DNA of 42,017 nucleotides from an uncultured Alphaproteobacteria bacterium (lineage in GTDB: Bacteria > Pseudomonadota > Alphaproteobacteria > Bin65), in the NCBI GenBank assembly GCA_947259335.1, contig CAMYMQ010000296.1:1-42017 (forward strand), read 5' to 3'. The position numbers and the translations under genes were made by a program. This document shows, in pieces, positions 15,361 to 24,547 of the stretch. The first letter of the stretch is position 1, and every line of letters starts with the position of its first letter. The notes beneath the pieces are model-generated. The model did not search any database and was not told where the DNA came from. It saw nothing but the letters and a program-made list of their open reading frames with translations.

Positions 15361-17016
15361 TCACCGGATTTTCAAACCATCGTATTGCTCGGCCGCGGTT
15401 CGAACATAGTCCAGTGCCCGCAGCATGCGAGGATTCGCCATGTACATTTCGCTCAAATAGCGTTGTGTCATGCGGGTTTTCGGAGGTTCGAACCTGCCTT
15501 CAAGGGCCCGTACCTCCTCCGCGACACGTCCCAAGGCGTCGAGCCAAATAGACCGCTCAACCACGAGCTTTTTGTCCTGAATCAGGAGGTTCGAACCTAG
15601 TGCAAGGGTTATCTCCTTTCGGACCTCCGAATCGCCCGCGATGAACTGAGCGTGGGCGTTTTGAGCGAACGAGAGGAGGCGGTCGGCTGCGTCCTCATCG
15701 TCCTCAGAGCCACGATCGAGCTGCTCAAGGCGAAGGCGCATATCTTCAACCTCATTTGTCAGTTTCGCTTTCGTGCTCGCGAATTCAGCCTCTGTCAGCT
15801 CGCCGCTGACGCGCAGATCGATCAGGGCGCCGAGCTTCCGCTCGCATCCTTCGATGGTCTTCTGGATATTGCCTGCCACGAGCTCACGGTCGGCCGCGCT
15901 CTGCCCTGAGCGGCTCGCGATATATTCAAGACCCCAGCGCCGGACATGCTCGGGTATCTCGATCATCGCAAGCAGTTGCGCGATCTGCTCTTCGAGCGCC
16001 TCTTCGCGCAGTGACGGCTGCCGGCACGACGGATCCTTGCGCTTGGTGCAGTGGTAGTAGACGTACTCGTGCACATTACCGTTCTGCTGGCGCTTCGTCT
16101 TTCTCTCGGCCGTGATCATCGCTCTGCACTCTCCACAGCGCAACGGGCCGCGATACGGGAACTCATGGTCGCCCCGGCGCGGTTTCGGGCACGCTGATAT
16201 CTGCATCAGCGATTGGATGTGCCGGTACTCGTCCTTCGAGATCATGGGCTTGTGCGCGCCCGTGTACCAGTTGCCACTGCCGACCGGATACTCGAAGCGG
16301 CCGCAATAGAAGGGGCGGGAGAAGATGTTGTAGATGTTGCTGCGGCTCATCTTGTTCCCGAGCGGCGTGCGGAAGCCCCACTCCTCGTTGGCGATGGCGA
16401 GGATCTGCGGCGGCGTGTAGTCGCCGGTGAGCATGAGGTCGAACATCTTGCGGACCAGGTCGAAGCGGTCGGGGTCCGGCACGATGGTCTTGTTGCCGCG
16501 TTCGGCATACCGGTCGTTGAGGTAGCCGAGTGGCGCCGGCGCCGGGTAGATGCCCTGCTCGGCCTTGGTTTTCAGCCCGCGCTTGACGTCGACGCCCTTA
16601 TTGTCGTTCTCGAGCTTCGCCTGGCCGCAGAACAGCCCAAGGAGGAACTTGTCGTTCGGCGTGTTGTAGTAGGTCTGCGACGGGGTTCGGATTTCGAGCA
16701 GCTTGTCGCGGTCCATCAGGTCGATGATCACCCCGGTGTCGATCGCGTTGCGGGAGATCCGGTTGGGGCTCCAGGTCAGCAGCGCGTTGATGTGTCCTCG
16801 CTCTATCGCCCCGACCAGCTCGTCGAAGATCGGGCGCCCCGGCCGTTTGGCCGAGTGCGATTCCTCAAAGGCTTCCTTCACGGAAAGACCGTCGCGTTGG
16901 ACCAACGCGTCGAGTTCTCGCTTCTGCGAGTCGATGGACGCGACCTGGCGATCCTCCTGTTCGGACGATTTCCGCGCGTAGAGACCATATGCGATTGTCG
17001 GTTGGTTGCGGTTCAT
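15361..17016 (-). CDS. Large serine recombinase / integrase
   Basis: The 551-residue product has an N-terminal resolvase catalytic domain (YARKSSEQEDRQ with probable nucleophile Ser17, later LLTWSPNRISRN), a recombinase domain at about 160-280, a zinc ribbon (CGEC at about 291-294, then HC and C in YYHCTKRKDPSC), a coiled-coil-like Glu/Arg-rich region at about 330-445, and a C-terminal tail. Large serine recombinases integrate and excise phages and islands by recombining short attP and attB sites. It is the likely integrase of the surrounding element. A 46-codon ORF lies 67 bp upstream on the same strand. The start ATG 17016 has only a weak RBS. All expected domains are present, so it seems intact. 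Confidence 0.93.
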   Translation of the reverse strand: MNRNQPTIAYGLYARKSSEQEDRQVASIDSQKRELDALVQRDGLSVKEAFEESHSAKRPGRPIFDELVGAIERGHINALLTWSPNRISRNAIDTGVIIDLMDRDKLLEIRTPSQTYYNTPNDKFLLGLFCGQAKLENDNKGVDVKRGLKTKAEQGIYPAPAPLGYLNDRYAERGNKTIVPDPDRFDLVRKMFDLMLTGDYTPPQILAIANEEWGFRTPLGNKMSRSNIYNIFSRPFYCGRFEYPVGSGNWYTGAHKPMISKDEYRHIQSLMQISACPKPRRGDHEFPYRGPLRCGECRAMITAERKTKRQQNGNVHEYVYYHCTKRKDPSCRQPSLREEALEEQIAQLLAMIEIPEHVRRWGLEYIASRSGQSAADRELVAGNIQKTIEGCERKLGALIDLRVSGELTEAEFASTKAKLTNEVEDMRLRLEQLDRGSEDDEDAADRLLSFAQNAHAQFIAGDSEVRKEITLALGSNLLIQDKKLVVERSIWLDALGRVAEEVRALEGRFEPPKTRMTQRYLSEMYMANPRMLRALDYVRTAAEQYDGLKIR

Positions 17017-17083
17017 AGACCGTGGTCGGATTCTACCCGATGGGCCGGCGACTCGCGAATCGACCGCCTTCGCAAGCGAGCCT

Positions 17084-17224
17084 CTACTGTGGGCCGTAGA
17101 CGATCGCTAGGAGCCGCACGAGCTGGCCAGCATACTCGCGCGCTCGCTTCTTGCTGAGCCGCTCGCCGTAGGTTTTTTCCCACAGGTCGATGAAGTCTTC
17201 GACTGCCTCGTCAGTGATTTCCAT
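17084..17224 (-). CDS. Small acidic protein upstream of the serine recombinase
   Basis: The 46-residue product reads MEITDEAVEDFIDLWEKTYG, then ERLSKKRAREYAGQLVRLL, ending IVYGPQ. I recognise the general pattern (acidic residues, FIxLWEKxYGExLS, then KxxAxExAxxLVxLL) as that of small unnamed proteins often encoded next to recombinases and integrases in Proteobacteria. It is predicted to be all-helical. It sits 67 bp upstream of the recombinase on the same strand, so it may be co-expressed. A role as directionality or regulatory factor is only a guess. The codon pattern and GC match those of neighbouring genes. Confidence 0.65.
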   Translation of the reverse strand: MEITDEAVEDFIDLWEKTYGERLSKKRAREYAGQLVRLLAIVYGPQ

Positions 17225-17362
17225 ACGCTGTTTGCCCGCGACCCTGTCCGGGATGGGTACAGGGTAGCGGCGGCGGGAGGAGATTCGTAGTCGTGCGGTT
17301 TGGGCCGTCAGGCCAAATTTCTACGTCTACTTTGCAGCCACGACGGCACGTACCATGCCGCC

Positions 17363-18418
17363 ATGACCGCGAAGTCGACGCCGAAATCTGGCCGCCGGCG
17401 CGACACGAACCCCGTGCCGGCGGTTTCGGCCGTGCTCACAGGCGGGGCGCTCGTCGAGATGGTGTGCGACCCCGAGCGACGGCAGACTGCATTTGCCGTG
17501 TGGTGGGACGGCGCCTGGCAGCGATCTCAATCGATCGAGGATGATGCTGGCCGGCTTCTGGAGCCGTATGCGTTCGACAACGACTTCGTGCGCAACAAGG
17601 TCGTGCTCTTCGCGGCGAAGCCGGTCGAGTATGGAAGCCAAGAGAAGCTGATCGAAGAGATCCGCTCGTTCATCCATTGTTACGTTGAGCTGGACAGCGA
17701 CTTCGAGCGCTTCGCGAGCTACTACGTGCTGTTCACCTGGCTGCACGACGCCTTCAACGAGGTGCCGTATCTGCGCGTCCGCGGCGACTACGGCACCGGC
17801 AAGACCCGGTTCCTGCAGACCGTCGGTTCGATCTGCTACCGCCCAATGTTCGCGAGCGGCGCTTCGACCATCTCACCGGTCTTCCACATGCTCGACCGGT
17901 TCGGGGGTACGCTGATCATCGACGAGGCTGATTTCCGCTTCTCCGATGAGAAGGCCGAGATGGTGAAGATCCTCAACAACGGGATTATCCATGGGATGCC
18001 GGTCCTTCGGGCGAGCGTTAATCGGCAGCGCGAGTTCGAGCCGCGCGCATTCCAGGTCTTCGGGCCCAAGATCGTCGCGACTCGAGGCGACTACGATGAC
18101 AAGGGTCTGGACAGCCGGTTCATCACGGCGGAGATGCGGTGCCGAAATGTGAGGGCGGACATTCCGCTCAACCTGCCGGCCGAGCATGAGGCGGAGGCGC
18201 GCGAGCTTCGCAACAAGCTCCTTATGTACCGGTTCCGCAATCGCGGGGGGTGTCGGTTGGACCCTGGCCTTGTCGATCCGGACCTCGAGCCACGCCTCAA
18301 TCAAATGCTCATACCGCTCCTGTCGGTAGTTGAGAGTGACCAGGTACGTGACGCGTTGCGGGAAGTGGCGCAGCGGCATTACAAAGCGAAGCGGGCGGAC
18401 GCAAGCAGACCGACCTGA
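17363..18418 (+). CDS. AAA+ ATPase, helicase-like, N-terminal primase part absent
   Basis: The 351-residue product carries Walker A RGDYGTGKTRFL at about residues 141-152 and Walker B GTLIIDEADFR at about 183-193. Further stretches, ISPVFHMLDRFGG, ILNNGIIHGMPVLR and VFGPKIVATR, resemble the superfamily-3-like or DUF927-like helicase parts of primase-helicase proteins on phages and plasmids. Such proteins often exceed 600 residues with an N-terminal primase; here only the ATPase and a short tail are present, so it may be a shortened form or work alone. ATG 17363 is preferred to the TTG at 17300; neither has a good RBS. It is divergent from the recombinase pair and ends the mobile-element block. 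Confidence 0.7.
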   Translation: MTAKSTPKSGRRRDTNPVPAVSAVLTGGALVEMVCDPERRQTAFAVWWDGAWQRSQSIEDDAGRLLEPYAFDNDFVRNKVVLFAAKPVEYGSQEKLIEEIRSFIHCYVELDSDFERFASYYVLFTWLHDAFNEVPYLRVRGDYGTGKTRFLQTVGSICYRPMFASGASTISPVFHMLDRFGGTLIIDEADFRFSDEKAEMVKILNNGIIHGMPVLRASVNRQREFEPRAFQVFGPKIVATRGDYDDKGLDSRFITAEMRCRNVRADIPLNLPAEHEAEARELRNKLLMYRFRNRGGCRLDPGLVDPDLEPRLNQMLIPLLSVVESDQVRDALREVAQRHYKAKRADASRPT

Positions 18419-18659
18419 CACCGCGAGGTCTCAACCCCCACCTCCGGTGCCAGGGCGTTCTTTCAGGTGATCTCTTCAAAATCCACACTGGGCCTTCAGA
18501 AACGAATGCCTGCTCTGGTTCGAGCCCCATCCTCCCCCCAATCCGGTCATCGAAGCCTCTATACCGAAAGACCGGAATCGCTCCGTTTCGGATCAGCCAA
18601 TCAATGCATATCAGCCTAGATGACACGACAGCCGCGGCCAGAGGGCCTATTGTCCGCCC

Positions 18660-20033
18660 ATGCTCGGACCGCTCGCCGACCGAACTTACCGCCACCTGTT
18701 CAGCGCCCAGGTGATCGCGCTCTTCGGCACCGGTCTGACAACAGTGGCGCTGAGCCTGCTGGCTTACGATCTGGCGGGCGGCGACGCGGGGGTCGTGCTC
18801 GGCGCTGCGCTGGCCCTGAAGATGGTCGCCTATGTCACGATCGCGCCGGTCGTCGGCGCCTTCGCGCACGCGCTGCCACGGCGTAGGTTGCTGGTGAGCC
18901 TGGACATCGTGCGCGGGCTCGTCGTGCTGGGACTACCATTCGTCACCGCGGCCTGGCAGGTCTATGCCTTGATCTTCCTGGTAAATGCCTGTTCGGCGGC
19001 CTTCACGCCGGTATTCCAGGCGACGATCCCGGATGTGCTGGAAGACGAGGCGACCTACACGCGCGCCCTCTCGTTGTCCCGGCTGGCCTACGATCTCGAG
19101 AACCTCCTGAGCCCCATCGCCGCTGCGCTGGCGCTGTTGCTGGTGAGCTATGGCGGGCTGTTCGCGGCAAATGCCGCCGCCTTCGCCGTATCCGCGGCGC
19201 TCGTCGTCTCGGTCGCAATCCCGCCGTCGCGGCGGCCGGAGCGCACCGGCGGCATCACCGAGACCCTAAGCTTCGGCCTAAGAATCTACCTACTCACGCC
19301 GCAGCTTCGCGGGCTGCTGGCCCTCTCCATGGCCGTGGCCGCCGCGGGTGCGATGACCATCGTCAACACGGTGGTGATCGTCCGCGACCGCCTGGGCGGC
19401 ACCGAGGCGGACACCGCTGTCGCCTTTGCGGCCGCGGGGGCGGGATCGATGGTCATGGCGCTGTCCCTGCCGCGGCTGCTCGACCGCCTGGCCGATCGAC
19501 CGGTGATGCTGGCGGGCGGGGCACTGCTTGCCGTCGGCCTGGCCTGCGGACTGCTCGGACCAGACCTGCTCTGGCTCCTGCCGATCTGGTTTCTGCTCGG
19601 GGCCGGCTCCTCGATGATCCAAACGCCCGCCGGCCGCCTCCTGCGCCGCTCGTCGCGCGAAGGCGACCGCTCTGCGGTCTACGCCTCGCAGTTTGCGCTG
19701 TCGCATCTCTGCTGGCTGGCCACCTATCCGCTCGCTGGCTGGGCGGGCGCCACCTTCGGCATCGAGGCGACCTTCGCACTGCTCGCCGGCATCTGCGTCG
19801 CCGCGACGCTGGCGGCGGCGCGGCTCTGGCCGGCCGGGGAAGCCACGGTCATCGAGCACCAGCACGAGGCTACGGAGCACGAGCACCTGCACGTTCACGA
19901 CGAGCATCACCAGCATGCGCACGAAGGCTGGGAAGGTCCCGAGCCGCACCGCCATTCACACCGCCACGCACCCAAGCAGCACCGACACCCCTTCGTCGTT
20001 GACCTGCACCATCCGCGGTGGCCACCAAGGTGA
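18660..20033 (+). CDS. MFS exporter with histidine-rich tail (NreB-like metal efflux candidate)
   Basis: The 457-residue product has about twelve hydrophobic segments over residues 1-395 and the MFS layout, including LADRTYRHLFSAQVIALFGTG at the start (cut at residue 20 or so), LPRRRLLVSLDIVRGLVVL and a repeated second half. The C-terminal 60 residues hold about 18 histidines in HxH clusters, a feature of NreB-type nickel exporters and other metal transporters. Known NreB proteins export Ni2+ across the inner membrane. Substrate here is inferred from the tail only; cobalt or zinc are equally possible. No metal regulator gene or clear RBS is visible upstream. It lies between the mobile-element genes and the CapA gene. 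Confidence 0.82.
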   Translation: MLGPLADRTYRHLFSAQVIALFGTGLTTVALSLLAYDLAGGDAGVVLGAALALKMVAYVTIAPVVGAFAHALPRRRLLVSLDIVRGLVVLGLPFVTAAWQVYALIFLVNACSAAFTPVFQATIPDVLEDEATYTRALSLSRLAYDLENLLSPIAAALALLLVSYGGLFAANAAAFAVSAALVVSVAIPPSRRPERTGGITETLSFGLRIYLLTPQLRGLLALSMAVAAAGAMTIVNTVVIVRDRLGGTEADTAVAFAAAGAGSMVMALSLPRLLDRLADRPVMLAGGALLAVGLACGLLGPDLLWLLPIWFLLGAGSSMIQTPAGRLLRRSSREGDRSAVYASQFALSHLCWLATYPLAGWAGATFGIEATFALLAGICVAATLAAARLWPAGEATVIEHQHEATEHEHLHVHDEHHQHAHEGWEGPEPHRHSHRHAPKQHRHPFVVDLHHPRWPPR

Positions 20034-20596
20034 GGAATGCTATAGCAATCCGCTGGTGTCGCGGGTTGGAGATCGTCGCACATTCCGAGTAAGCGGGTTT
20101 CTCGAAATTTTGGCTGGATCCTTAAACGGGCCTGCGCAATTGGTAGGTTCGCTTCAGAGTCAACAATCGTTGTCCACCACATAGATCTTTTGCTCATCGC
20201 CTCGAAGCGGTTGATTGGAACGAGGGTGCTGATGGCGCCACCTAACCCGAGTCGGAGAGGCGCAATGAGGGGGGCCGAGCATCAACGTGGCATTGTCGAA
20301 GGGGCGAGCAGTCGATCCGTATCACTACCGCACCATACGGTTTGATGGAAATCTTGCCGCAGAACTGTCGTACACACGACAATCGATACGTCTACCGCGG
20401 TTAGCGTAGAGCCTCTGTTTCCTCACCGGCGTCAATGCTGTCCGTACTCGTCAAGACGGCCACCGCAAAGAAGGAAGAGTTTTGCGACACGCATTCTGTC
20501 GAAGCGAATGTGCCGCTTCGAGACCGTTCATGCATAAAGAGATGGTATGGAGAGGCCAACAAAGGACAGTATGGGTTCTGCACATAACGGAATGGA
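20034..20596. other. Intergenic region before capA
   Basis: I see no gene in these 563 bases. A perfect dyad TGTCGT-ACAC-ACGACA occurs at 20366-20381, about 215 bp before the capA start, and could be a regulator site. A 26-codon ORF near 20265 is not convincing. Confidence 0.5.
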
Positions 20597-21820
20597 ATGA
20601 TGAAACCTCAACTCGCCGGCTCGTTTCTGCTTGTGGCTCTGCTAAACGTCCCAACGGCCGAAGCCGTCGCACAACCGTTGCGTCCCAGCCCGCGTCCCGA
20701 CAGGGCGGCGGCAGTTCGACCATTGATCAGCCGGACACTGCTGCCGAGCCTGAGGCCCGCGCGCACGGCAAACGCGGCAAAGACGAGGCGCGCCGCCGCT
20801 GTGGTCGGCGCCTATCGGATCGTCGCCGTCGGTGACACCATGATTGGCAGCGACTTCCCGTCGCCGATCCTCAACCCGGTGCTGACCCGCGACGTCCGAC
20901 CGTCCAAGATCCTCGGGCCACGGCTCGCGCGTATCCTCGAGGACGGACCGAACAAGCTCGTGTTCGCCAATATCGAGGGAACGATCCACGCCCTGCAGGG
21001 ACCGTCAAAGCGCTGCGGCAACCCGCGGCTTTGCTTCGTCTTCCGAATGCCGCCTTACTATGCGCGCATACTTCGGCGGGTCGGCTTTACATTGGGTTCG
21101 ATGGCGAACAACCACGGCGGCGACTTCCTCGACGGTGGCAGACTAGCGACCTATCGCGCGCTGACGCGGGCCGGGATCAACGCCGCCGGCGTGGACAGAG
21201 CCGGCATGCGGACCGCGGTGGTCCGGCTCGCCGACGGCACAAGGGTCGGCTTCACCGCCTTCGGCCACAACCCGGGCATTCTGAGCATTACAGACATTCC
21301 ACGCGCAAAGAGGATTCTGCGCGACCTGTCGCGCCGATCGGACATCGTTCTCGTCTCCTTCCACGGCGGCGCCGAAGGGGCCGGCGCCACCCGGGTCCCC
21401 AAGCGGACCGAGGCTTTTGTCGGCGAGAACCGGGGAGACGTCTATCGGTTCGCCCGTGCCGTGGTCGATGCGGGCGCCGACGTCGTGATCGGCCATGGCC
21501 CCCACGTGCCGCGCGCGGTCGAGGTCTACAAGCGCCGCTTCATCGCTTACAGCCTCGGCAACTTCTGGACCTACGGCCGCTTCAACCTTCGGGGGCTGGC
21601 CGGCGTCGCCCCGGTTGCCGACGTCACCGTCAACCGTCGAGGGCAGGTGGTCGCGGTACGGCTCCATCCCACAAGGCAGGTCGGGCGTGGTGTCCCGCGT
21701 TACGATCCTACAGGGTCGGCCATCCGAGCGGTCGCCAAGCTGACCAAGCTCGATTTCCCCAATTCGAAGCTGATGTTCCACAAGGACGGCCGAGTAACCG
21801 GTCCCGGCATCGGCCGATAG
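20597..21820 (+). CDS. CapA-family protein (poly-gamma-glutamate synthesis-like, metallophosphatase fold)
   Basis: The 407-residue product starts with a signal peptide (SFLLVALLNVPTAEAVA) and then a Pro/Arg-rich linker. The CapA (PF09587) domain runs from about residue 74: VAVGDTMIGSDFP, NIEGTI, SMANNHGGDFLDGG, VSFHGGAE, VIGHGPHVPRAVE and SLGNFW, which carry the metal-binding Asp, Asn and His residues of calcineurin-like enzymes. CapA supports poly-gamma-glutamate capsule export in Bacillus; in Proteobacteria the role is unclear, and no capB or capC is nearby. Two adjacent ATGs (20597, 20600) are possible starts. It ends 95 bp from the convergent M23 peptidase gene. Confidence 0.88.
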   Translation: MMKPQLAGSFLLVALLNVPTAEAVAQPLRPSPRPDRAAAVRPLISRTLLPSLRPARTANAAKTRRAAAVVGAYRIVAVGDTMIGSDFPSPILNPVLTRDVRPSKILGPRLARILEDGPNKLVFANIEGTIHALQGPSKRCGNPRLCFVFRMPPYYARILRRVGFTLGSMANNHGGDFLDGGRLATYRALTRAGINAAGVDRAGMRTAVVRLADGTRVGFTAFGHNPGILSITDIPRAKRILRDLSRRSDIVLVSFHGGAEGAGATRVPKRTEAFVGENRGDVYRFARAVVDAGADVVIGHGPHVPRAVEVYKRRFIAYSLGNFWTYGRFNLRGLAGVAPVADVTVNRRGQVVAVRLHPTRQVGRGVPRYDPTGSAIRAVAKLTKLDFPNSKLMFHKDGRVTGPGIGR

Positions 21821-21822
21821 CG

Positions 21823-21844
21823 GCCGGCGCTGCTGTCCGCCGGC
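21823..21844. terminator. Hairpin between convergent capA-like and M23 genes
   Basis: GCCGGCG (21823-21829) pairs with CGCCGGC (21838-21844) around an 8-nt loop, two bases after the capA-like stop codon. There is no T-run, so termination is uncertain. Confidence 0.35.
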
Positions 21845-21914
21845 GGGCTAGTTCGGAACACGCCGGACGAGGCATCTGCGCCATGCTATCGAGCAGGAAC
21901 CGAAGTTCCGCGGA

Positions 21915-23813
21915 CTATTCGCACGGCCGCGTGTCCGTCGGATCGAGCCGTAGTCCGTTTTTGCAGCCGCCATCGGGCTCCGCTTCGACGGTCAGTACAC
22001 GCCCGGTTTTGCCGTTCTTCTCCAGTGCGACATAGATCGCGTCGATCTTGGACTTGTGGGCCCGGAAGCGGTTTATATCGGTTTTATCCAACCGCTTGAA
22101 CGACGGCAGGCTGAGGTTGGCCGAGTTGACGAATTTGCCCTTCTGCAACACTTCGTAATGCAGATGCGGACCGGTCACCCGTCCGGTCGCGCCGACGCGG
22201 CCGATCACCTGGCCCTGCTCGACCCGCTGACCCGCCTTCACGAGCAGCTTGGACATGTGCGAATAGGTGCTGACGTACTCCTTGTTATGCCGGACTCGGA
22301 CATGCTTTCCATATCCGCCATACCAGCCCGCCTTGATGACAGTACCGTCGCCGGCGGCGTAGATCGGCGTGCCGCGCGGCGCGCCAAAGTCCGTGCCCGT
22401 GTGCATCTTCGTGTAACCGAGGATCGGGTGCCGGCGCATGCCGAAGTTCGACGTTAGGCGGGCGCCGTCGATCGGCGTCTTCATCAGGGCCTTGCGGTTG
22501 CCCTCGCCCTTCTCGTTGAGATAGATCACCGGCCCCTTCTTGTCGGACCGGAAGCGGTAGAGCCGATGGGCCGTGCCGCGGACGGTGAGCGAGGCGTAGG
22601 CGACCTCGCCGGTGCGCACAATCTGGCCGTTCTGGTCGCGGTGGACCCGGTACAGGATCTCGAACTCGTCGCCCTCTTGGATGTCGCGCTGGAAGTCGAT
22701 CGCGAAGCTGAACAGGTGGATCATCTGGACGATCGCCTTGGCGGGCGCCTTGGCGTTCAGCGCCGCCTGGAACAGGCTCGACTTGATGACCCCGTTCGAG
22801 CGGGCATAGCCGACGTCCAATTCCTTCTTCAGCTCGGCCGAGGCAAACTCGCCGTCCGGCTGGCGCTGCACCTGCACGGTCTTGTCGAAGCTGGAATCGA
22901 ACTTGACGCCGAGAAAGCGGCTTTGCTCGTCGCCGACCGCGCCGAAGGTCACGGCCACCTTGAGGCCGGGGCGCAGCTTGCGTGGGTCGAAGATCGTTCG
23001 CATCGCGCTGATCGCCGAGTTGGCTTCGTCGATCGGGACGCCGACGCGGTTGAGCACCTCGGAGAAGGTGTCGCCCTTCTGGACCCGCAGATAGCGGACG
23101 TACTGGCCGGGGCCCATCTTGTATTCGAGGTCGCCGAGCGAGAGCAGCACGGAACGGTCGATCTTGGGCAGCGGCACTGTATAGAGCGCCGGCGCCAGCG
23201 GCTTCGCCGGGATGAAGCCGGCCTTTTGCACCTTCGACCCTGCGTCGCGGATCGAAACGGCATTCGGCTTGGTGTCGTGCTCGTTGGTGGCGTACCAACC
23301 AGCGGCGCCGACCGCGGCGATGATGCCGAGCAACGAGACCACGTTGGCGCGCTGGCGGGTATAGAACTGGCGGGGCGACAGCGGCAGTTTGCGCAGCGCC
23401 AGTGCCGAGCGCAGCCGCGCCTCGTCGATGTGGGTCTCGGGGTCGTCGGCGGGCAGGGCCATCACCGGCAGGGCGCTCGCCGATTTGTCTGATCGGGGAC
23501 GCGTGCTACTGCCGTCACTCTCCCAACCGCGGGAGCGTGCGGTCGATGAAGGTGGCTTCGGCGTCGCCCCGGGTATCTGCACCTGGGGATCGTCACCCTG
23601 CTCGGCAGAGATGCGCGCCGCGGCCTCTTCCGTATCCGAATCGTCGCACAGCTCCTCTGGCACCGAGTTTCCCTGTGCCCCTACGACGTGGGCGATGTCG
23701 CCCGATGCGTCGCCCAAATCGCTTACGTCGTCCCGTGTATCACCGCCAATGTCACTCGAGAAATTGCTGACCGCATAAGAGATTACCCTGTCCTTCCTTC
23801 CCCTCCTGCCCAT
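21915..23813 (-). CDS. M23-family zinc endopeptidase (MepM-like), membrane anchored
   Basis: The 632-residue product has an acidic, low-complexity N-terminal region, one membrane segment at about residues 157-175 (VSLLGIIAAVGAAGWYA), a LysM/OapA-like middle part (VQKGDTFSEVLNRVG) and a C-terminal LytM/M23 domain. The zinc ligands are visible in GMRRHPILGYTKMHTGTDFG (about 463-482, HxxxxxxxxHxxxD pattern) and HLHYEV (about 552-557). Such proteins cut peptide crosslinks in peptidoglycan in the periplasm during growth. ATG 23813 has GGGAG five bases upstream; a GTG at 23825 is the alternative. It ends with a Cys-containing tail (GGCKNG, RPCE). No operon partner is obvious. Confidence 0.92.
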   Translation of the reverse strand: MGRRGRKDRVISYAVSNFSSDIGGDTRDDVSDLGDASGDIAHVVGAQGNSVPEELCDDSDTEEAAARISAEQGDDPQVQIPGATPKPPSSTARSRGWESDGSSTRPRSDKSASALPVMALPADDPETHIDEARLRSALALRKLPLSPRQFYTRQRANVVSLLGIIAAVGAAGWYATNEHDTKPNAVSIRDAGSKVQKAGFIPAKPLAPALYTVPLPKIDRSVLLSLGDLEYKMGPGQYVRYLRVQKGDTFSEVLNRVGVPIDEANSAISAMRTIFDPRKLRPGLKVAVTFGAVGDEQSRFLGVKFDSSFDKTVQVQRQPDGEFASAELKKELDVGYARSNGVIKSSLFQAALNAKAPAKAIVQMIHLFSFAIDFQRDIQEGDEFEILYRVHRDQNGQIVRTGEVAYASLTVRGTAHRLYRFRSDKKGPVIYLNEKGEGNRKALMKTPIDGARLTSNFGMRRHPILGYTKMHTGTDFGAPRGTPIYAAGDGTVIKAGWYGGYGKHVRVRHNKEYVSTYSHMSKLLVKAGQRVEQGQVIGRVGATGRVTGPHLHYEVLQKGKFVNSANLSLPSFKRLDKTDINRFRAHKSKIDAIYVALEKNGKTGRVLTVEAEPDGGCKNGLRLDPTDTRPCE

Positions 23814-24193
23814 ATTCACTCCCACAGTTACTGCTAGAACCAGATTGTCTTGAGACCGACGAATTATTTCCTCGCCGCCAGTTGCGTCTGGGTACCATCC
23901 AATTAGAAGGCCGAGCGGGTTCCCGGCAAACTGTTGCGATCAGGAAGATCATGCCCTTATCCGCCCAATGGGCCTCCGCAAATATCCCAAGCAGGTTGCA
24001 TGAAGGTGATCCCCTCGCAGGTAAATAGAAAGTTCAGGGAAGCGGATTGCCTTCGATGCAGTCCCCGCCGATTAACCGGACCAAATCGGCTCATTCGCAT
24101 CGATGGCTGCGGAACACAATATTCTGATCTCCTCACTCTTGAGCCAATGATCAATCGACTTCCATCTACTCGACTCAGTGTGGCGAAGCCTGC
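23814..24193. other. Intergenic region upstream of the M23 gene
   Basis: I find no gene in these 380 bases. It should hold the promoter of the minus-strand M23 gene, but no clear -35/-10 pair stands out. Confidence 0.5.
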
Positions 24194-24547
24194 TCAGATT
24201 CCCATGATCGACACTTTCCACGACCATCCACGCCACATGATTTGACCTCGTTGACCGCCTCCGTTCGATTGCCGCGTGAGATCGACAATAAGCTCCGTAT
24301 CGACAAAGTACCCCCGCCAGACTCCGGACTTGAGTAGCGTTTCATTGTCGGCAAATCGCGTAGGCTGCGATATGCCCTTCGAAGCTGCTCCGGAAGTTAC
24401 GATTACGAAATCGCCGGTCGTACGATGATCGGCGAGTTCCGCATTTCGTGATAGAGACCACCATGCTGTAAGAATAGTGAGTCCGCCACAAACGAATGCT
24501 GCCGCGGCCATCGCAAGACGATAGGAGTACCGATTCCAAAAACTCAT
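24194..24547 (-). CDS. Small single-pass membrane protein, unknown
   Basis: The 117-residue product has a short basic N-terminus (MSFWNRYSYR), one membrane helix at about residues 12-32 (AMAAAAFVCGGLTILTAWW) and an extracytoplasmic part of mixed composition ending WRGWSWKVSIMGI. I use ATG 24547 because it overlaps the stop of the upstream ORF in an ATGA junction and has AGGAGA 10 bases upstream. No family is recognised. It is the last of three tightly spaced small minus-strand genes. Confidence 0.5.
   Translation of the reverse strand: MSFWNRYSYRLAMAAAAFVCGGLTILTAWWSLSRNAELADHRTTGDFVIVTSGAASKGISQPTRFADNETLLKSGVWRGYFVDTELIVDLTRQSNGGGQRGQIMWRGWSWKVSIMGI

Larger units (their letters stand above)
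3455..18418. mobile_element. Putative mobile or plasmid-like module (ends not resolved)
   Basis: This span groups genes typical of transferable elements: two VirD4/HerA-like ATPases, a replication-relaxation protein, DUF3768, a large ParB, a defence pair, a large serine recombinase and a helicase-like ATPase. No att repeats or terminal repeats could be identified, so both ends are only bracketing genes. The lack of relaxase and type IV secretion genes suggests either a partial element or one that relies on helpers. Confidence 0.45.

Noticed and set aside
18517-18528. T-arm-like GGTTCGAGCCCC followed by a C-rich stretch, as at a tRNA 3' end
   Set aside because: The flanking bases do not form a 5-bp T-stem, and no anticodon or D arm fits upstream; a GCTC/GAGC mini-hairpin explains it. 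A tRNA fragment used as attachment site remains possible but is not supported.
18309-18869. 186-codon minus-strand ORF
   Set aside because: Antisense to the ends of two convincing plus-strand genes and with a low-complexity, Arg-rich product.
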